From: Takakia lepidozioides
Taxonomy: Eukaryota; Streptophyta; Takakiopsida; Takakiales; Takakiaceae
NCBI GenBank assembly: GCA_030704615.1
Contig: CM060733.1
Location: 69,938,001-70,002,000, forward strand
Length of the DNA: 64,000 nt
Reading direction: 5' to 3'
The position numbers and the translations under genes are program-made. Each line of letters starts with the position of its first letter. Positions within the stretch are counted from its first letter, which is position 1. This document shows, in pieces, positions 22,885 through 33,715 of the stretch. A model generated the notes under the pieces. The model saw only the letters and a list, made by a program, of their open reading frames with translations. It was not told where the DNA came from and ran no database searches.

Positions 22885-23550
22885 AGCGACCGGCATTACT
22901 GGCGGTTGTTTTTGGTATTTTTTTGGTAAATGCAGCGACCGCCAGTACTGGCGGTCGCTTATAATTTATTTTTTGTAAATGGAGCGATCGCCATTACTGG
23001 CGGTCGCTTTTACTTTTTTTTTTCGGAAAATGGAGCGACCGCCATTATTGGCGGTCGCTTATTTTTTTAATTTTGGAAAATGGATCGACCGCCATTTGTG
23101 GCGGTCGTTTTTTTTTTTAATTATTTAAATGGAGAGACCGCCAAGGTGGCGGTCACTTCTATAAGGTGTGCCCTGCGCGGCCGCCATTACTGGCGGTCAT
23201 GTTTTTTTTTTTTTTGGAAAATGGAGCGACCGCCATTACTGGCAGTCGCTTTTATTTTTATTTTTTTCGAAATGGAGTGACCGCCATTACTGGCGGTCGT
23301 TTTTTTTTTTTTTTTTGGAAAATGGAGCGACCGCCATTACTGGCGATCGTTTTTTTTTTTTTGGAAAATGGAGCGACTGCCATTGTTGGCAGTCGTTTTT
23401 TTTGGGAAATGGAGCGATCGCCATTATTGGCAGTCGCTTATTTTTTTTATTTTGGAAAATGGAGCGATCGCCATTTGTGGCGGTCGTTTTAAATTTATTT
23501 TTTGGAGTGATTGCCAAGGTGACGGTCGGTTCTAGAAGGTGTGCCCTTCG
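22885..23550 (+). repeat. Palindrome-plus-poly(T) tandem array, about 48-50 bp
   Basis: Fourteen copies of a palindrome around GCGACCGCCATTACTGGCGG followed by TCGC lie at about 22,885-23,530. Each is followed on the plus strand by a T run and then GGAAAATGGA. Two copies differ by having CCAAGG in the centre and being followed by GGTGTGCCCTGCGCG (23,163) or GGTGTGCCCTTCGCG (23,540). They end two blocks of roughly equal build, so the array contains a block duplication. Degenerate relatives lie at 32.9-33.1 kb. The ORFs of Phe/Trp-rich sequence here are repeat artefacts. Confidence 0.93.
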
Positions 23551-23580
23551 CGTGGGCCAAGGAATGAGGGGGGGGGGGCA

Positions 23581-23586
23581 TATAAG
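23581..23586 (+). promoter_or_regulatory. TATA-like box
   Basis: CATATAAGCC follows a G run, just after the palindromic array, about 315 nt upstream of the ATG at 23,897. It could serve the RING-type gene; spacing to a start site cannot be judged. Confidence 0.3.
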
Positions 23587-23896
23587 CCAAGGGAGGCTCA
23601 TTCTCCCCTCACTTCCTCTCCACACAACTTCTGTGTGCGTGGCATGTAATTATTCCACGACACGTAGTCACGTGGAGAAGGAGGTCATTGGCTGGGTGGG
23701 GGGTATTTTTTGCCGCGATTTCTGTGAAGTCGTTGGAGAATTCTCTCATAGACCCTCCTCTGGCTTCCAGGATCATTTCATTCTACAAAATTAGTTTTTA
23801 GGAACTTTTTTGACACTTATTCAAATTCGTTTCCGGTTAAGGGTTTAGGATTACGTCTTAGTAAACCTCGTTTAGTGTTGCTCCGATTGTTGTAGA

Positions 23897-25184
23897 ATGG
23901 TAGAGGGCCAGGACGATGAGCGTCATGGAAGAGATGACCCCAATAAACATGGACCGCCCTCTATAAAAATCAAAGGGTCAAGGCAAGACTTGAATTGGAA
24001 AGCATATGATGACCCTAGCATACTAGCAAAAGAGGGCTGGGAGGATTTTCCGGAAGAGTTCAGGTGGCCGATGGCGAGATACCACATCAATCGATTGTGG
24101 CCTATATAGATAGGCATGACGTGCAAACCCAAAACAATTACGCAGAGTCCAGGTCTTGCACAAACTTGCATTTCCAGCATAGGGCGAATGAGGTACATTG
24201 CACATTGTGGGGTCAACCTCTCTTAAAGGGCCAAATCCCGTATACCTTGGCAGTCATGTTGTACGTGGAGGTCATACTGTTGTGTCCAGTGAATTGACAA
24301 ACTGTTAGTAGGAGGAACGCAACGATGCAATACGATTTGGAGTACATCCCGTACACGTTTGGAACACATCCGGCTGCAACGTTAGAGGAACAACTGGCGG
24401 AAAGAGACCAGCAAATCAAGACCTTGGAGGACTGACTGGAATGACAAAGACTGCGCATAGCTGAGTTGGAGGCTAGATTTCAAGACATGCCTCCAAACAA
24501 TGAAGGCATTGTTGTCCACAATGAGGTTGGAACGAACGTCGTGGACATGGACGCGGAGTTTGCAATGCCCGATCGTAGTATTGACCGCATCATTCACGAA
24601 ATTACGGACGTCCTTGACCCTGCGGCCGATGAAACCATGGTTGAGGAACAGTGAATTGCGGATGAGAGAAGAAGAAAAGAAAATGAACTAGTAATGGAAA
24701 CCGAGGAATATTCAAGGGTCGTCATTCAATCCGATATCAATCTGATATCTGATGTCGATCGCGTTACAAGGGAGCTGGACATTGTCATGGCACTTGTCAA
24801 AAGCACTGTCAGCCTTGCAACGTGTCGCATGTATGTCAAACCGCAACGTGGATAGCATTTATGACAACATGCAAAGGTATAATGATCTCCGCAACGCATC
24901 AAGCATGTTCGCCGGGTATATCTCTGGGCAGATGTGGATTCTATGTTCGATCAATGTGAGCACATAATTTCGGGATCGAACAGAAGCATAAACTGGGAAT
25001 TGGAGATAGAGGAGGAGTGAGACACCACAAGAAGGATGAGCAGCCATATCAACGCGACCGAGAGGGAAGAGATACCACGAGACGTTTTGTCGTCATGGAT
25101 ATCAGATGACACAGTTTGTTCAATGTGCAGGAATCCATACGGCCCAGAGGGATGTCATGTGCTTGGATCATGTGGACATAAAAC
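23897..25184 (+). pseudogene. Coiled-coil/RING-finger protein, interrupted
   Basis: The ATG at 23,897 starts a hydrophilic frame (MVEGQDDERHG), which shifts frame near 24,064. From 24,340 one frame carries a heptad-like coiled coil (LEEQLAERDQQIKTLED) interrupted by TGA at 24,433, 24,442, 24,652 and 25,018. At every one an Arg codon CGA would fit the charged coiled-coil context. The end encodes CSMCRNPYGPEGCHVLGSCGH, the first half of a RING-type zinc finger (C-x2-C...C...H). It then stops matching at about 25,184, where AT-rich DNA begins, so the second half of the RING is missing. A shift to another frame at 24.75-24.97 kb marks two further indels. Such RING proteins are probably E3-like, but here this is inference. 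Confidence 0.6.
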
Positions 25185-25702
25185 TATTTTAACTAATTCT
25201 GGACTTTTGTTTGGTCCAGAAATAATACAAGATATATGAATAATTATAATCTATAATAGAAATAAAGAGATATATCTATAGTTATTTGACTATTTGTGAA
25301 CTATATATCAACGAATTATATAATCCTCCACACATTCTACGCAAAAATACAAGTATGTATTGTGGTCTTAGATGAACATCCACTGCCAAGTTGACGTTCA
25401 TTAAAAAGAATGGGAAGATGCAATGAATCAAACAATGATGAGAGCCCCGATATCTAAAATGACATACACAAACAAACATGGAACAATGGCAGAACCAAAT
25501 ATGAAACAATGATGGCATGTGATGAAGAGGACAACATGGAAAAATGAGTCTGTCAGGACCTGATTGATGATATGAAACATTCATATTTTATTTGAGATTA
25601 TATCATTCAAGGCGATGGACCAACAGAAAAATGAACATCAATTGTCCATCCGTTCATGGACTTAATGCCATACAAGCCATAGATTCTGAAGCCATAGAAC
25701 CG
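25185..25702. other. AT-rich 3' flank of the FCP1-like block
   Basis: AT-rich DNA with no convincing ORF. It begins where the RING finger is cut and contains one degenerate 24-nt palindrome (25,375). It could be the end of an inserted element. Confidence 0.4.
25375..25398. repeat. 24-nt palindrome, degenerate copy
   Basis: AACATCCACTG, CC, AAGTTGACGTT: four mismatches from the consensus arms AACCTCCACTG and CAGTGGAGGTT. It lies 3' of the minus-strand FCP1-like gene. Confidence 0.6.
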
Positions 25703-28116
25703 TTACGGCTTATACCAACTCATTAATAATAGTGAGCCTCCTCCCAAACGGCTCGCAGTCAAGGCATGTGTCCGAAGACGCCTCCGGTTACCACAACCAC
25801 TTGCAACAGTCTCTGCACCAGAGGACACGGAGATACTTTCAGGAAGGTGAAACCGGCTAACATTATCATCTGAAATGTTACTGCCAACTCTACTTGATGC
25901 CCTTGAAGCCTCCCGGCACGCCCGCCATTCTTCCCAATCACGTAGCTCTTGTTCCTCTTTTAGAATTCGTTCCTTGAATGTAACTGGGGACAAGCGATTG
26001 AAATGACAAAAGTTAGGCCCAAAATTGAAGTTTTGCATATGGATTTGTTGAGGTAAGAGTGCAAATGCAAATGCAAAAGAAAAAAATTGGAAAATTATGA
26101 ACAAACAACAGAACAGTGGGATCCACGTGCCTACCAAGGTAATCAGGTTCCTTTTGTTGTGGGATCCAAACACGAGGATCAAGATATCTTCCATACCAGG
26201 CCCAGCAGGCATGGTCTCGACCAATAGGCTTATAAGAACACTTTGTCCGGTTCTCGCTAATGTAATCAACGTCTGTTGAAGCTCCAGCCATCTCCGATAT
26301 ATATGGTCACACTGCTTTTGTCATATCATCCCGGTCATGCAATCCGTTTGGTGAAGGCTTGAATGAGAAAGGGAAGAATCCAGTATTTTGTGGGTTTCGC
26401 AGGCATTTTGATGGCTCATCATCTACAAGAAATATTTGCCCTTGCGTAGCAAACGGTCTACCAGGGTACCTGACAATAACACTTCGAATATCCTTCACGA
26501 GATATTTCATCCCGGGCCTGATATAACCGGTGGTATCCTTACAATCCTCAGCAGACCATATGAAGCAAAACTTCTTTGCTATTTTCGTGGGGACGAAGCT
26601 CTCCAACATCTTAGAAAGAACGCCTCTATCAGCACATGACCAAATGGCCACGTGAAAATGCTTCAATGCAAGGTCCAGAAACTCCAAGACTCCAGGCCGA
26701 GGCACCACAAACGGTCTGTCAAGAACTTGAAGTGTCACATTCCTGAAACGAAATTTCTCCTTAAACAGTTCACCGCCAGTTGGGGGTGGCCGGTAACAGA
26801 GGAGTAAAATTAACAACATCCGTTTCCTCTTCCCCGCTGTTGCATGTAAAGGATGAGAGACAAAGTTATCCTGAGCAGATTAATCACAAACTGACATTAA
26901 TGTTTCTGCCATGAAAATACCCATGACCTAGAATGATTGAGTGTATGGAAGATCAAGACGATTGTGCAGAAAATGGCAAAATCCTGCACAATGTTGTGGG
27001 CTTGGAATGTTTCAAGAGGAGGGTTAATATTGCTAAGAAGAGGAACATCGACTGCCAAGTGGAGGTTCAAGAAAGTACCTTGTACGGAGGGAAATTGATG
27101 AAGGTATCGTGCTGCATCCCTGCCTGTTGAGAAAAGATGGAGTTAATTAGTGCATAACCAAACGAACAGAAAAGAGAAGAAAGTGAAGAAATAATATCGA
27201 ATAGTACCGATGTCGCCTTATTGGAAAGTCTTGCTGGCGGGGTTGGAATCCCAACGGACGTGTTTTGACGAGACCCCGGTATGTCAGAGGTATTCCTTTT
27301 CTTCCTTGAGTCTGCTTTGTCTCTGACGAAGGACTTCTCTCCGGTGGAACCGATTTGTAGAAGAGATGGAAATGGTTTGGGGGCCCTATTCCGCTTCCTC
27401 GGTGCAGAACATTGCGCCAACACTGCAGGGTCGGGAAGCCGAGAAGTTGCAATTGAAGTTTCGTCCTTGTCCTCGTCGAAAGGGTTGCGGAGAAGGGGAA
27501 CGGAATGGAAATTGTCCCTTGAGCACTCCACATCCTGAATGGAATTCACACGTAACGAAGGGATTACCTCGGAACAGATTTCCAATGAAGACGTCGTTTG
27601 ACAGGAAGGTCACAATCCGCAGATTTTGGCCTGGGTGGAGTAAAACAAGAACATCAGACCCAGTACTAAGGAAAACAAAAGGACGAGTTAGAATTCAGAT
27701 ATAAGTAATTTTACCTGACTCTTTCTGATTTGGGCTGTCCAACCTTCGTGCTGGGGAGAGAAGGAGGGAAGAGAGGCAACAGTGTGTTGCGGAGCCGCAA
27801 CCTCAGCCGCGTCCTCAATGGATGACATTCTCAAGGTAGATTTCAGACCCTTGACACTTAACATGGAGGGTGAAGATTGTAGAGTGAGGTCCACGAAATC
27901 CCCTGCACATTTGTCAAGTTGGCTTCCATCTTCGACATTCAATCCTAAACAATCTTGTGATAGAACATCCTTTTCAGGAATGGACTGAAGAAGAGGGTCG
28001 TGCAATTGAAGGGAAGCCAAGTGCCTGGATGATGCTTCACCGTCGATGACAGAAATCTCAACAGTAGTGTGAATGTCGTCCCTCTGTCGACGAATTTCTG
28101 ATATGGAGGATTCCAA
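25703..28116 (-). pseudogene. FCP1-like (HAD-fold) protein, multi-exon, catalytic motif missing
   Basis: Exons on the minus strand can be joined across GT..AG introns at 27,124-27,207, 26,837-27,078 and 25,984-26,134; the last junction gives DYLVTFKERI. The core exon (26,135-26,836) reads like the FCP1 homology domain: VPRPGVLEFLDLALKHFHVA, IWSCADRG, then FIWSAEDC and QIFLVDDEPSKCLRNP, the second Asp pair of HAD phosphatases. FCP1 enzymes remove phosphate from the RNA polymerase II CTD. At the N-terminal strand the nucleophile motif DxDx is absent: LLIL runs directly into LLCYRPPP, as if DLNG had been lost. An in-frame TGA lies at 26,307. The upstream exons (27.2-28.1 kb) are Ser/Pro-rich. 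The frame into the core exon also needs a one-base correction. It is likely a pseudogene of a pseudophosphatase. Confidence 0.65.
27044..27067. repeat. 24-nt palindrome in an intron
   Basis: AACATCGACTG, CC, AAGTGGAGGTT. It lies just inside the donor of the 242-nt intron (26,837-27,078) of the FCP1-like gene. Confidence 0.8.
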
Positions 28117-28203
28117 TGGAGGTCCTTACAAGAAGTTGGTATCAGCAGCATCTCCACAAACCTGCAAAAACGAACTAACAAGGTCAATGTACAGACACAG
28201 GAT

Positions 28204-28227
28204 AACCTCCACTGCACATTGGAGGTT
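28204..28227. repeat. 24-nt palindrome, likely intronic
   Basis: AACCTCCACTG, CA, CATTGGAGGTT. On the minus strand it is followed within about 60 nt by a good acceptor (TTCGTTTTTGCAG), so it probably sits in an intron of the FCP1-like gene. Confidence 0.8.
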
Positions 28228-28468
28228 GTCGGATTTGAAAAAACCCCCGAGACGAGTTTCGGAGAAGGCCTGTATCTCAGAGGATCGGGATGGTATAGGG
28301 TGGAGAAACGCATGGATGAGACTAGGAGATATGAAACAATTCAATGTCAATTCAGATTGAAAAAAAAATCACAGTAGACAACAGTTTTTATAGAAAAACA
28401 ATACAACCTATAGAAAAACCAATCAAAAATATACATTGAATCACAGACGTGATTGATTAATAAAATCT

Positions 28469-30047
28469 TTATTTTGAAGCATCATATCGGAGATTCCCGT
28501 AATTAGAATCATCAACATAATCCAAGAGAGGCTTAAACTTGGGATCGGTGGAAACATTCTGACAAGGCTTAAGTCCTATCATCTTTTCGCTAAGATAACT
28601 GGAAACGGTGGGAGATTTCTTCATTTCAAACAAATATTTCTGGAGAACCTTCTGGAGATTGCAAGAGTCCGTCTCAACGGATTCAAACGATTTTAGAATC
28701 AGACAGGATTCAGGCGGGTTCAACACACACTTAATAGCATAATCGTCAATGAGTAGAGTGTTACTCATGTTGTACAGACCATCAAATCTTTGCCAGACCG
28801 TCATCAATGGCTTCAAGAACAGATTCGGTGGGTCGTATCCTAATATAAATTGAGGGTGGACAGAAGTAGAACATGAGATACAATCTTCTTGAGACATAAC
28901 GAATGTCGGCTGAGGAAGACCCCAAAGCATAAAGTCCAGGACAGGCTGCAAGTTCTTGTACATCATGCAGCTCCATATACCTAAACGGAAATGTTTGTTC
29001 AACTCTGTCCACATCTCACGATATTTTTCCCGCCTATATACAAGTCGAAATCCAACAAGAGCTGATATCCTGTAGTCTGTCTCGGACATTTGGGGGACAT
29101 TGTAGCTCTTCTGGTGCTTCAAGACTTTGCACAAAACTTCATTCAGGTAAAAAATTATCAAGCGCAATCCTTTCGCAACTGGAGAAACTGGTGCTGCAAT
29201 CTGTGAGAAATTCATACATCCACTTAGGTGGTAATCAAGATAAACCAAGGACAGGATTGACATTGGGAGCAACGTCCACTGGATAGTCGAGGTTCAGGAA
29301 AATATACAGCAGCCATCTATGTTTCAATCTGTTCCAAGGAAGCGTCAGGAAATTTTTGTTTTATAAGATAAATCTGCCACTGCAAATCCCATAGCAAGAG
29401 GCATTTGACCTTTGGGTCATTATACGGTCGACATCCTATGGGTTTTTCCACGTTGAATATATCAGCGTCTTTTTCGGATAAACCGTAACTCTTCCAGATG
29501 CGGTTTGAGTTCATCCAGAAGAAACTTGTCCTTGTATGGGTCGATGAGCGCTTTATATTTTCAAATGCCTCCTCCACTGTATTATGGGGTAACATATCCA
29601 CTTTCTTTTGCAACTCTGGTCTTAGTCCATCTCGGATGTAAACCTCACCAAGGTAACCGATGTCAAGAACCAGGACGTAGTATCTTGGTCGAGATCATTT
29701 CGGTCCCTCAGAGAGGCGATATCAATCCTGTGGGTTCACAGATTTGTGATAGTCGATTGGAGGGTGAATCATATCATCCTGTGGAATAACAGAACAATTA
29801 ATTTATTATGAAAACTAGAAGAAGGAAAAAGAAGAACATAGCTAAGATGGTTATGAAGTGTGTACCCGTTTCGGGGAGGGATTCCGAATTTGCTGTTGTG
29901 GCTGCTCGCTCTTTTTTCCTTCGCGCTGAGCAACGACCATATCCGACTCATCTCCTGTTTGAGTCGCGATGGATTTTGTCCGGGTTTGTGTGATTTCCTC
30001 CAATTTCCGTTCATGAATCTATACGAGTTTTTGTAACGGTCAGTCAC
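28469..30047 (-). pseudogene. Second FCP1-like protein, nucleophile Asp replaced
   Basis: Exons run from about 30,047 to 29,866, 29,778 to 29,308 and 29,200 to 28,469, with introns 29,779-29,865 and 29,201-29,307. The last exon encodes a HAD fold: GLRLIIFYLNEVLC, where FDxNG would be expected, so the first Asp is Tyr and Gly is Glu. It continues with HFRLGIWSCMMYKNL, FVMSQEDC and NTLLIDDYAIKCVLNPPESC, which is close to plant FCP1-like phosphatases. The preceding exon is an unrecognised Trp-rich region. In-frame stops at 29,722 (TGA), 29,695 (TGA) and 29,317 (TAG) interrupt otherwise continuous coding. The fold is clear; activity is unlikely because both the nucleophile and the frame are lost. 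Confidence 0.7.
29271..29294. repeat. 24-nt palindrome in an intron
   Basis: AACGTCCACTG, GA, TAGTCGAGGTT. It lies inside the 107-nt intron 29,201-29,307, 13 nt from the donor. Confidence 0.8.
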
Positions 30048-30183
30048 ATGTAATGTTGAAGAAGGTGGGAAATATCAAGATACAGATTAGATATTGGCAA
30101 AAACACAACCAGAACACAACCAGATGCAATACACACAATTTGTTCCATTTAAAATACTTAAAGACACCATAAATCTCCAGGTG

Positions 30184-30844
30184 TCATTCGTTACCTACAT
30201 CCAAATTGACATGTTGGGAGACACTTTGAGAGTAAGTTGGGCTCTGAGTTCGGCCTCTGCCTCCGTTGTTTTTTCCGGGAGACGGGCTTTTAGTCCTGGC
30301 TCTGTCACCACTGTCCCGTTTTGCGGGAGACGGGCTCTTAGTCCTCGCTCTGTGTCCGCTGTCTTTTGTGGGACACGGGCTCTTTGTCCTCGCTCTCTCT
30401 ACCCTCTCTTTTGCGGGAGTCGGGGACATTGGCGTCGGCTCGTCCCCTTCTACAGGTTTGAACCAGCCTTCTGCACTCCCAACAATATTGTCGTCCACCT
30501 CGATTGAGCTCGCCTCCGCACCCCTTGAGGGTGACGCAGGATTAATCTTTAGTTCTCTCGCTTGAACTCGACGAATCCCCATCCAGAATCACGACCTTGT
30601 GGATCGCAACGTCTTGCGTGATGTTCTCAAGACCATCCAGTGTCTAAGTTCTGAAGTCCTGAATCACATCTAGGTGTCCAGCCTCCCAACGGTCTGCATT
30701 TCTGAGGGTGTTACAAAAGTCTTCAGTGGAGATGGCTATGAGTGCAATCTGAATGCCCGAAGGTTCTCTCCTCTTTTGCCACATAGTCACAGCAAATGGA
30801 TGAGGACTACATGGAGGACCATGACACACCTTCTCCAGTTCCAT
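30184..30844 (-). pseudogene. Ser-Pro repeat protein (RARTKSPSPAK repeats)
   Basis: The minus-strand frame from 30,844 encodes an ordinary folded-looking segment (WQKRREPSGIQIALIA) to a TAG at 30,644. It reads on to LDGDSSSSSE, then after a one-base shift enters a disordered region. There, four degenerate copies of RARTKSPSPAK lie between residues 70 and 120 of the downstream frame. S/T-P-x-K sites are typical targets of cyclin-dependent kinases, so the segment resembles a multiply phosphorylated tail. It lies directly upstream of the second FCP1-like gene on the same strand and may be its N-terminus. No family is recognised. Confidence 0.45.
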
Positions 30845-30849
30845 TAGAG

Positions 30850-31700
30850 TCTGTGAGGCATCGCCTGTGACATGTGCAGAGTGGGACTGTCACCGCATAA
30901 GAGAAAGTACCAGGCTGGAAATGAGTGTAGCATTTTGTGAAGAAGTATTGGCCCAAGAGACAAGGAAGTAGTCAGTCCCTTGGGCAGGTATATCAAGGTT
31001 CTTTATGAAGTCCAATATTGCTTTTCCATCTCAGTATCTATTTTCAAAGGAGGGGATTTTATGGAATGATGGGTGTGCAGGATTTTTTGCATTAAGCTGA
31101 CATTCTTTTCAAACTTGACATTAATTGCAAGGAGTCCATGTTGATCAGCTTGGGACCTTCAAAAAAGAAATGTGAAGTTGAGACATGAGCTACATTGATT
31201 TCCTACTTTTCAAGGTGCAATTGGCCTTCAATTCATTAATGGCCGATAGTTGACTTGAGTAAAATTCATAGGTTTCACATCAAATGTAAATCCAGCAAGG
31301 ATATCAATGTTGTTGTGAGAGCTACAAATGAGTGAATGGACTTGAATAGTGATATTTAAGCGCCATATTCGTGCTTGGAACGAGGTCAATCAAGCACGTA
31401 CAGAGATGGTGTGAGTATGTTTCAAGCCATCACTTCCATGTGAAAAAATTACTTAAAATGATATGTGTTGCACTGTCACTTACTTCGTGTTGTAGTAATT
31501 TGCATTGTTAAGACATGAAATTCGTAGAGATGAAGTTAAGCAAGATTTTGGCACGGAAGTGGTATCCCAACACTATGTATTAAAATTGACACGTAATCCA
31601 TGTCGTAATAGAGCAAACGTAATTAGTGTCATTTTCATGTCATCAAAGTAACGTATATCACATGGATGATTTGTTTGACGACATTCGTGCCATAATCGTT
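30850..31700. other. No gene recognised
   Basis: AT-rich sequence without ORFs of note or repeats that I can identify. Confidence 0.4.
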
Positions 31701-31704
31701 AGAT

Positions 31705-32121
31705 ATTCGTGGCCTGGCAAATTTGAGATGAACCCACCTCTACCTTGAGTAAGCCGGCCTCATGCTTGAAGTGGTAGGGCGCCTGGAAGCAGAAAAGGTG
31801 AGAGATCCGTAAACTCCAGCAATTCATCCATTTTCGTGGAACAAAACCAAACGTCGGATGTCAGACGTCACGTCCAAACGTGGATTGAAAGCCTTGGCTC
31901 TTTGGTGCAGAATTTGGCTTTACATTTAAATGTTGGACTGAGCTGGTGGAAGCTGGTAGCCTAGCTTCTTGTGACAGGCCCCTAGCCAGCTTTCTTTCGT
32001 AATCCTTTCGGCACCAAATATACATGGGTGGAGGGATGGTGTTTTTCTGTAATAGTTCCTCATTGGTTGTTTCGTCCACCCAGCCTGGATATAAGTAGAA
32101 TGACTTCACAACACAACACAT
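31705..32121 (-). repeat. Dispersed repeat W, copy 2 with short ORF
   Basis: The segment about 32,014-32,104 is an inverted copy of 18,288-18,372, and 31,707-31,726 repeats 18,059-18,078 directly. The minus-strand ORF 31,861-32,121 reads PGWVDETTNEELL...IPPPMYIW; the other copy has the same phrase with stops. It is an unidentified transposon-derived fragment. Confidence 0.6.
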
Positions 32122-32203
32122 CGGCCGTCATGTCTAAACGTGCGTGGAGGTTTCTGGAGGAACAATCAACACAACCAGCTTTGGCCGTGGAACCGACCAA
32201 TGC

Positions 32204-32246
32204 GCACATGCTCAGGTAGGATGGTAGAGAGAAGCACAACATCCGA
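32204..32246 (+). repeat. Local duplication, copy 1
   Basis: GCACATGCTCAGGTAGGATG and the next 23 nt recur at 33,127-33,170 with three to four differences. Between the two copies, 32,478-32,560 is also repeated at 32,648-32,690 and 32,860-32,890 (CTCAACGA.TTATGTTATATT, GACCCCTATATCTTTG). Confidence 0.75.
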
Positions 32247-32904
32247 CGGTTTGTAGGGGCTAAAACAGGCACATGACACATTTATGTTGGTACACGGAGT
32301 TCCTGAAATGTGCCATTGGGATGCACCTCGACAGCTACAAGGTGGAAGCCCAGGTGGTGGGATCATCTAGATTACCCTTACTTCGAACCTAGTGGTCATG
32401 GGATCTTCATGCAAACCAAGAGGCGAGGGTCACTGGAGCCATGGTGCTATTGGAGATGATGATGACCGCCATCATTTTGCGATAAGTGTGGCTCTCAACG
32501 AATTATGTTATATTTATGTGAGTAGGCCTGGGGAACATGACCCCTATATCTTTGGCTTTGACTTTCCTGGAAGAGGCTTAGGAGCTGTATTATGTGAATT
32601 ACGAGTATGTGGAAAGTGGACGTGGACGATACAAACGCACATTGCTTTTGCGATGAGTATGACTCTCAACGAGTTATGTTATATTTATGAGGAGATTCTT
32701 GTCTTGCCGTGTTTGAAGATACAAGGAAAGCCTTCCGCCGACTGTTGATGACATCTTTGACATCATGAAATTCAATGGGTACAGCAAGCCCACTTTCAAT
32801 TTGGAGCCTATTTCCAACTCTGTTGGGCAGTAGGAGGCTGGTGTGGCACTGCAAACTATAGGCCTGGTGAACGTGACCCCTATATCTTTGCAACCTCCAG
32901 TATG

Positions 32905-33080
32905 GCAGTCGCTTAATATTTTAAAATATTTTTTAAAAAAACGACCATCAATTGTGCGGTCATTTTTTTATTTTTTAAATAAAACTATGAAGCGGCCGCT
33001 ATGTCGGTAGTTTGGCGGTCGCTTTATTTTATTTATATTTTTAAAAGGAGCGCCATTCGCCGATGATGGTCGCTGGCATT
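32905..33080. repeat. Degenerate relatives of the 23-kb palindromic array
   Basis: Three decayed palindromes (around CGACCATCAATTGTGCGGTC, GCGGCCGC...GGCGGTCGC and CGCCATTCGCCGATGATGGTCGC) alternate with A/T runs, as in 22.9-23.55 kb. Confidence 0.65.
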
Positions 33081-33100
33081 TTCTAAAATACAAAAAACAA

Positions 33101-33125
33101 CCGACCGACCGACCGACCGACCGAC
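33101..33125 (+). repeat. (CCGA)n microsatellite
   Basis: Six perfect CCGA units. Confidence 0.9.
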
Positions 33126-33126
33126 G

Positions 33127-33170
33127 TGCATATGCTCAGGTGGGATGGTAGAGAGAAGCACAACATCCGA
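33127..33170 (+). repeat. Local duplication, copy 2
   Basis: Near-identical to 32,204-32,246. It is followed at 33,200-33,300 by an AATCATCAA-rich simple-sequence stretch. Confidence 0.75.
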
Positions 33171-33715
33171 AGATTTTGCTTTGTAGAAAGCTTTGGCCTT
33201 ATTTCAAAATCAACATCAAATCAAACATCAAGTCATCAAATCATCAAATCATATCAAATCATCAATTCATCGATTCATGAAATCATGAAATCAAAAATCA
33301 CATATGTTGTTCAAGCTCAACTTTTGCCCGCATGTGCTTGAATATGTCAGCAACACATGTGCAGAGATTCAACCCAAAAAATAAATAAATAATAAAACAA
33401 TTACCTCCCCAACGACGCACTCGCTCCTCAACCAATTTTGAATTAAATCGAATTTTAATGAATTCTAAATACATAATTGGATTTAGAATGACCATGATTG
33501 CGGTTTTTTGCTACATAATGATTTTGTTTTTGGCTCAATTTTGTTTTGTGAATGCAAACCCCACACTATACATCCATGCAAAAATTCGGACCAATTTTTA
33601 TTTTATTTTATTTTAAGTTTTCTTGGGTCACTATTGCATAACTCTTTATGAAGAGTGTATGAAGTTGAATTCCAAATCAACTTTGAAGTGCAAATGAGGG
33701 CAAAAAATATGGTTT

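Noticed and set aside
23166-23794. Phe/Trp-rich ORF of 208 codons
   Set aside because: Entirely the hairpin/poly(T) satellite.
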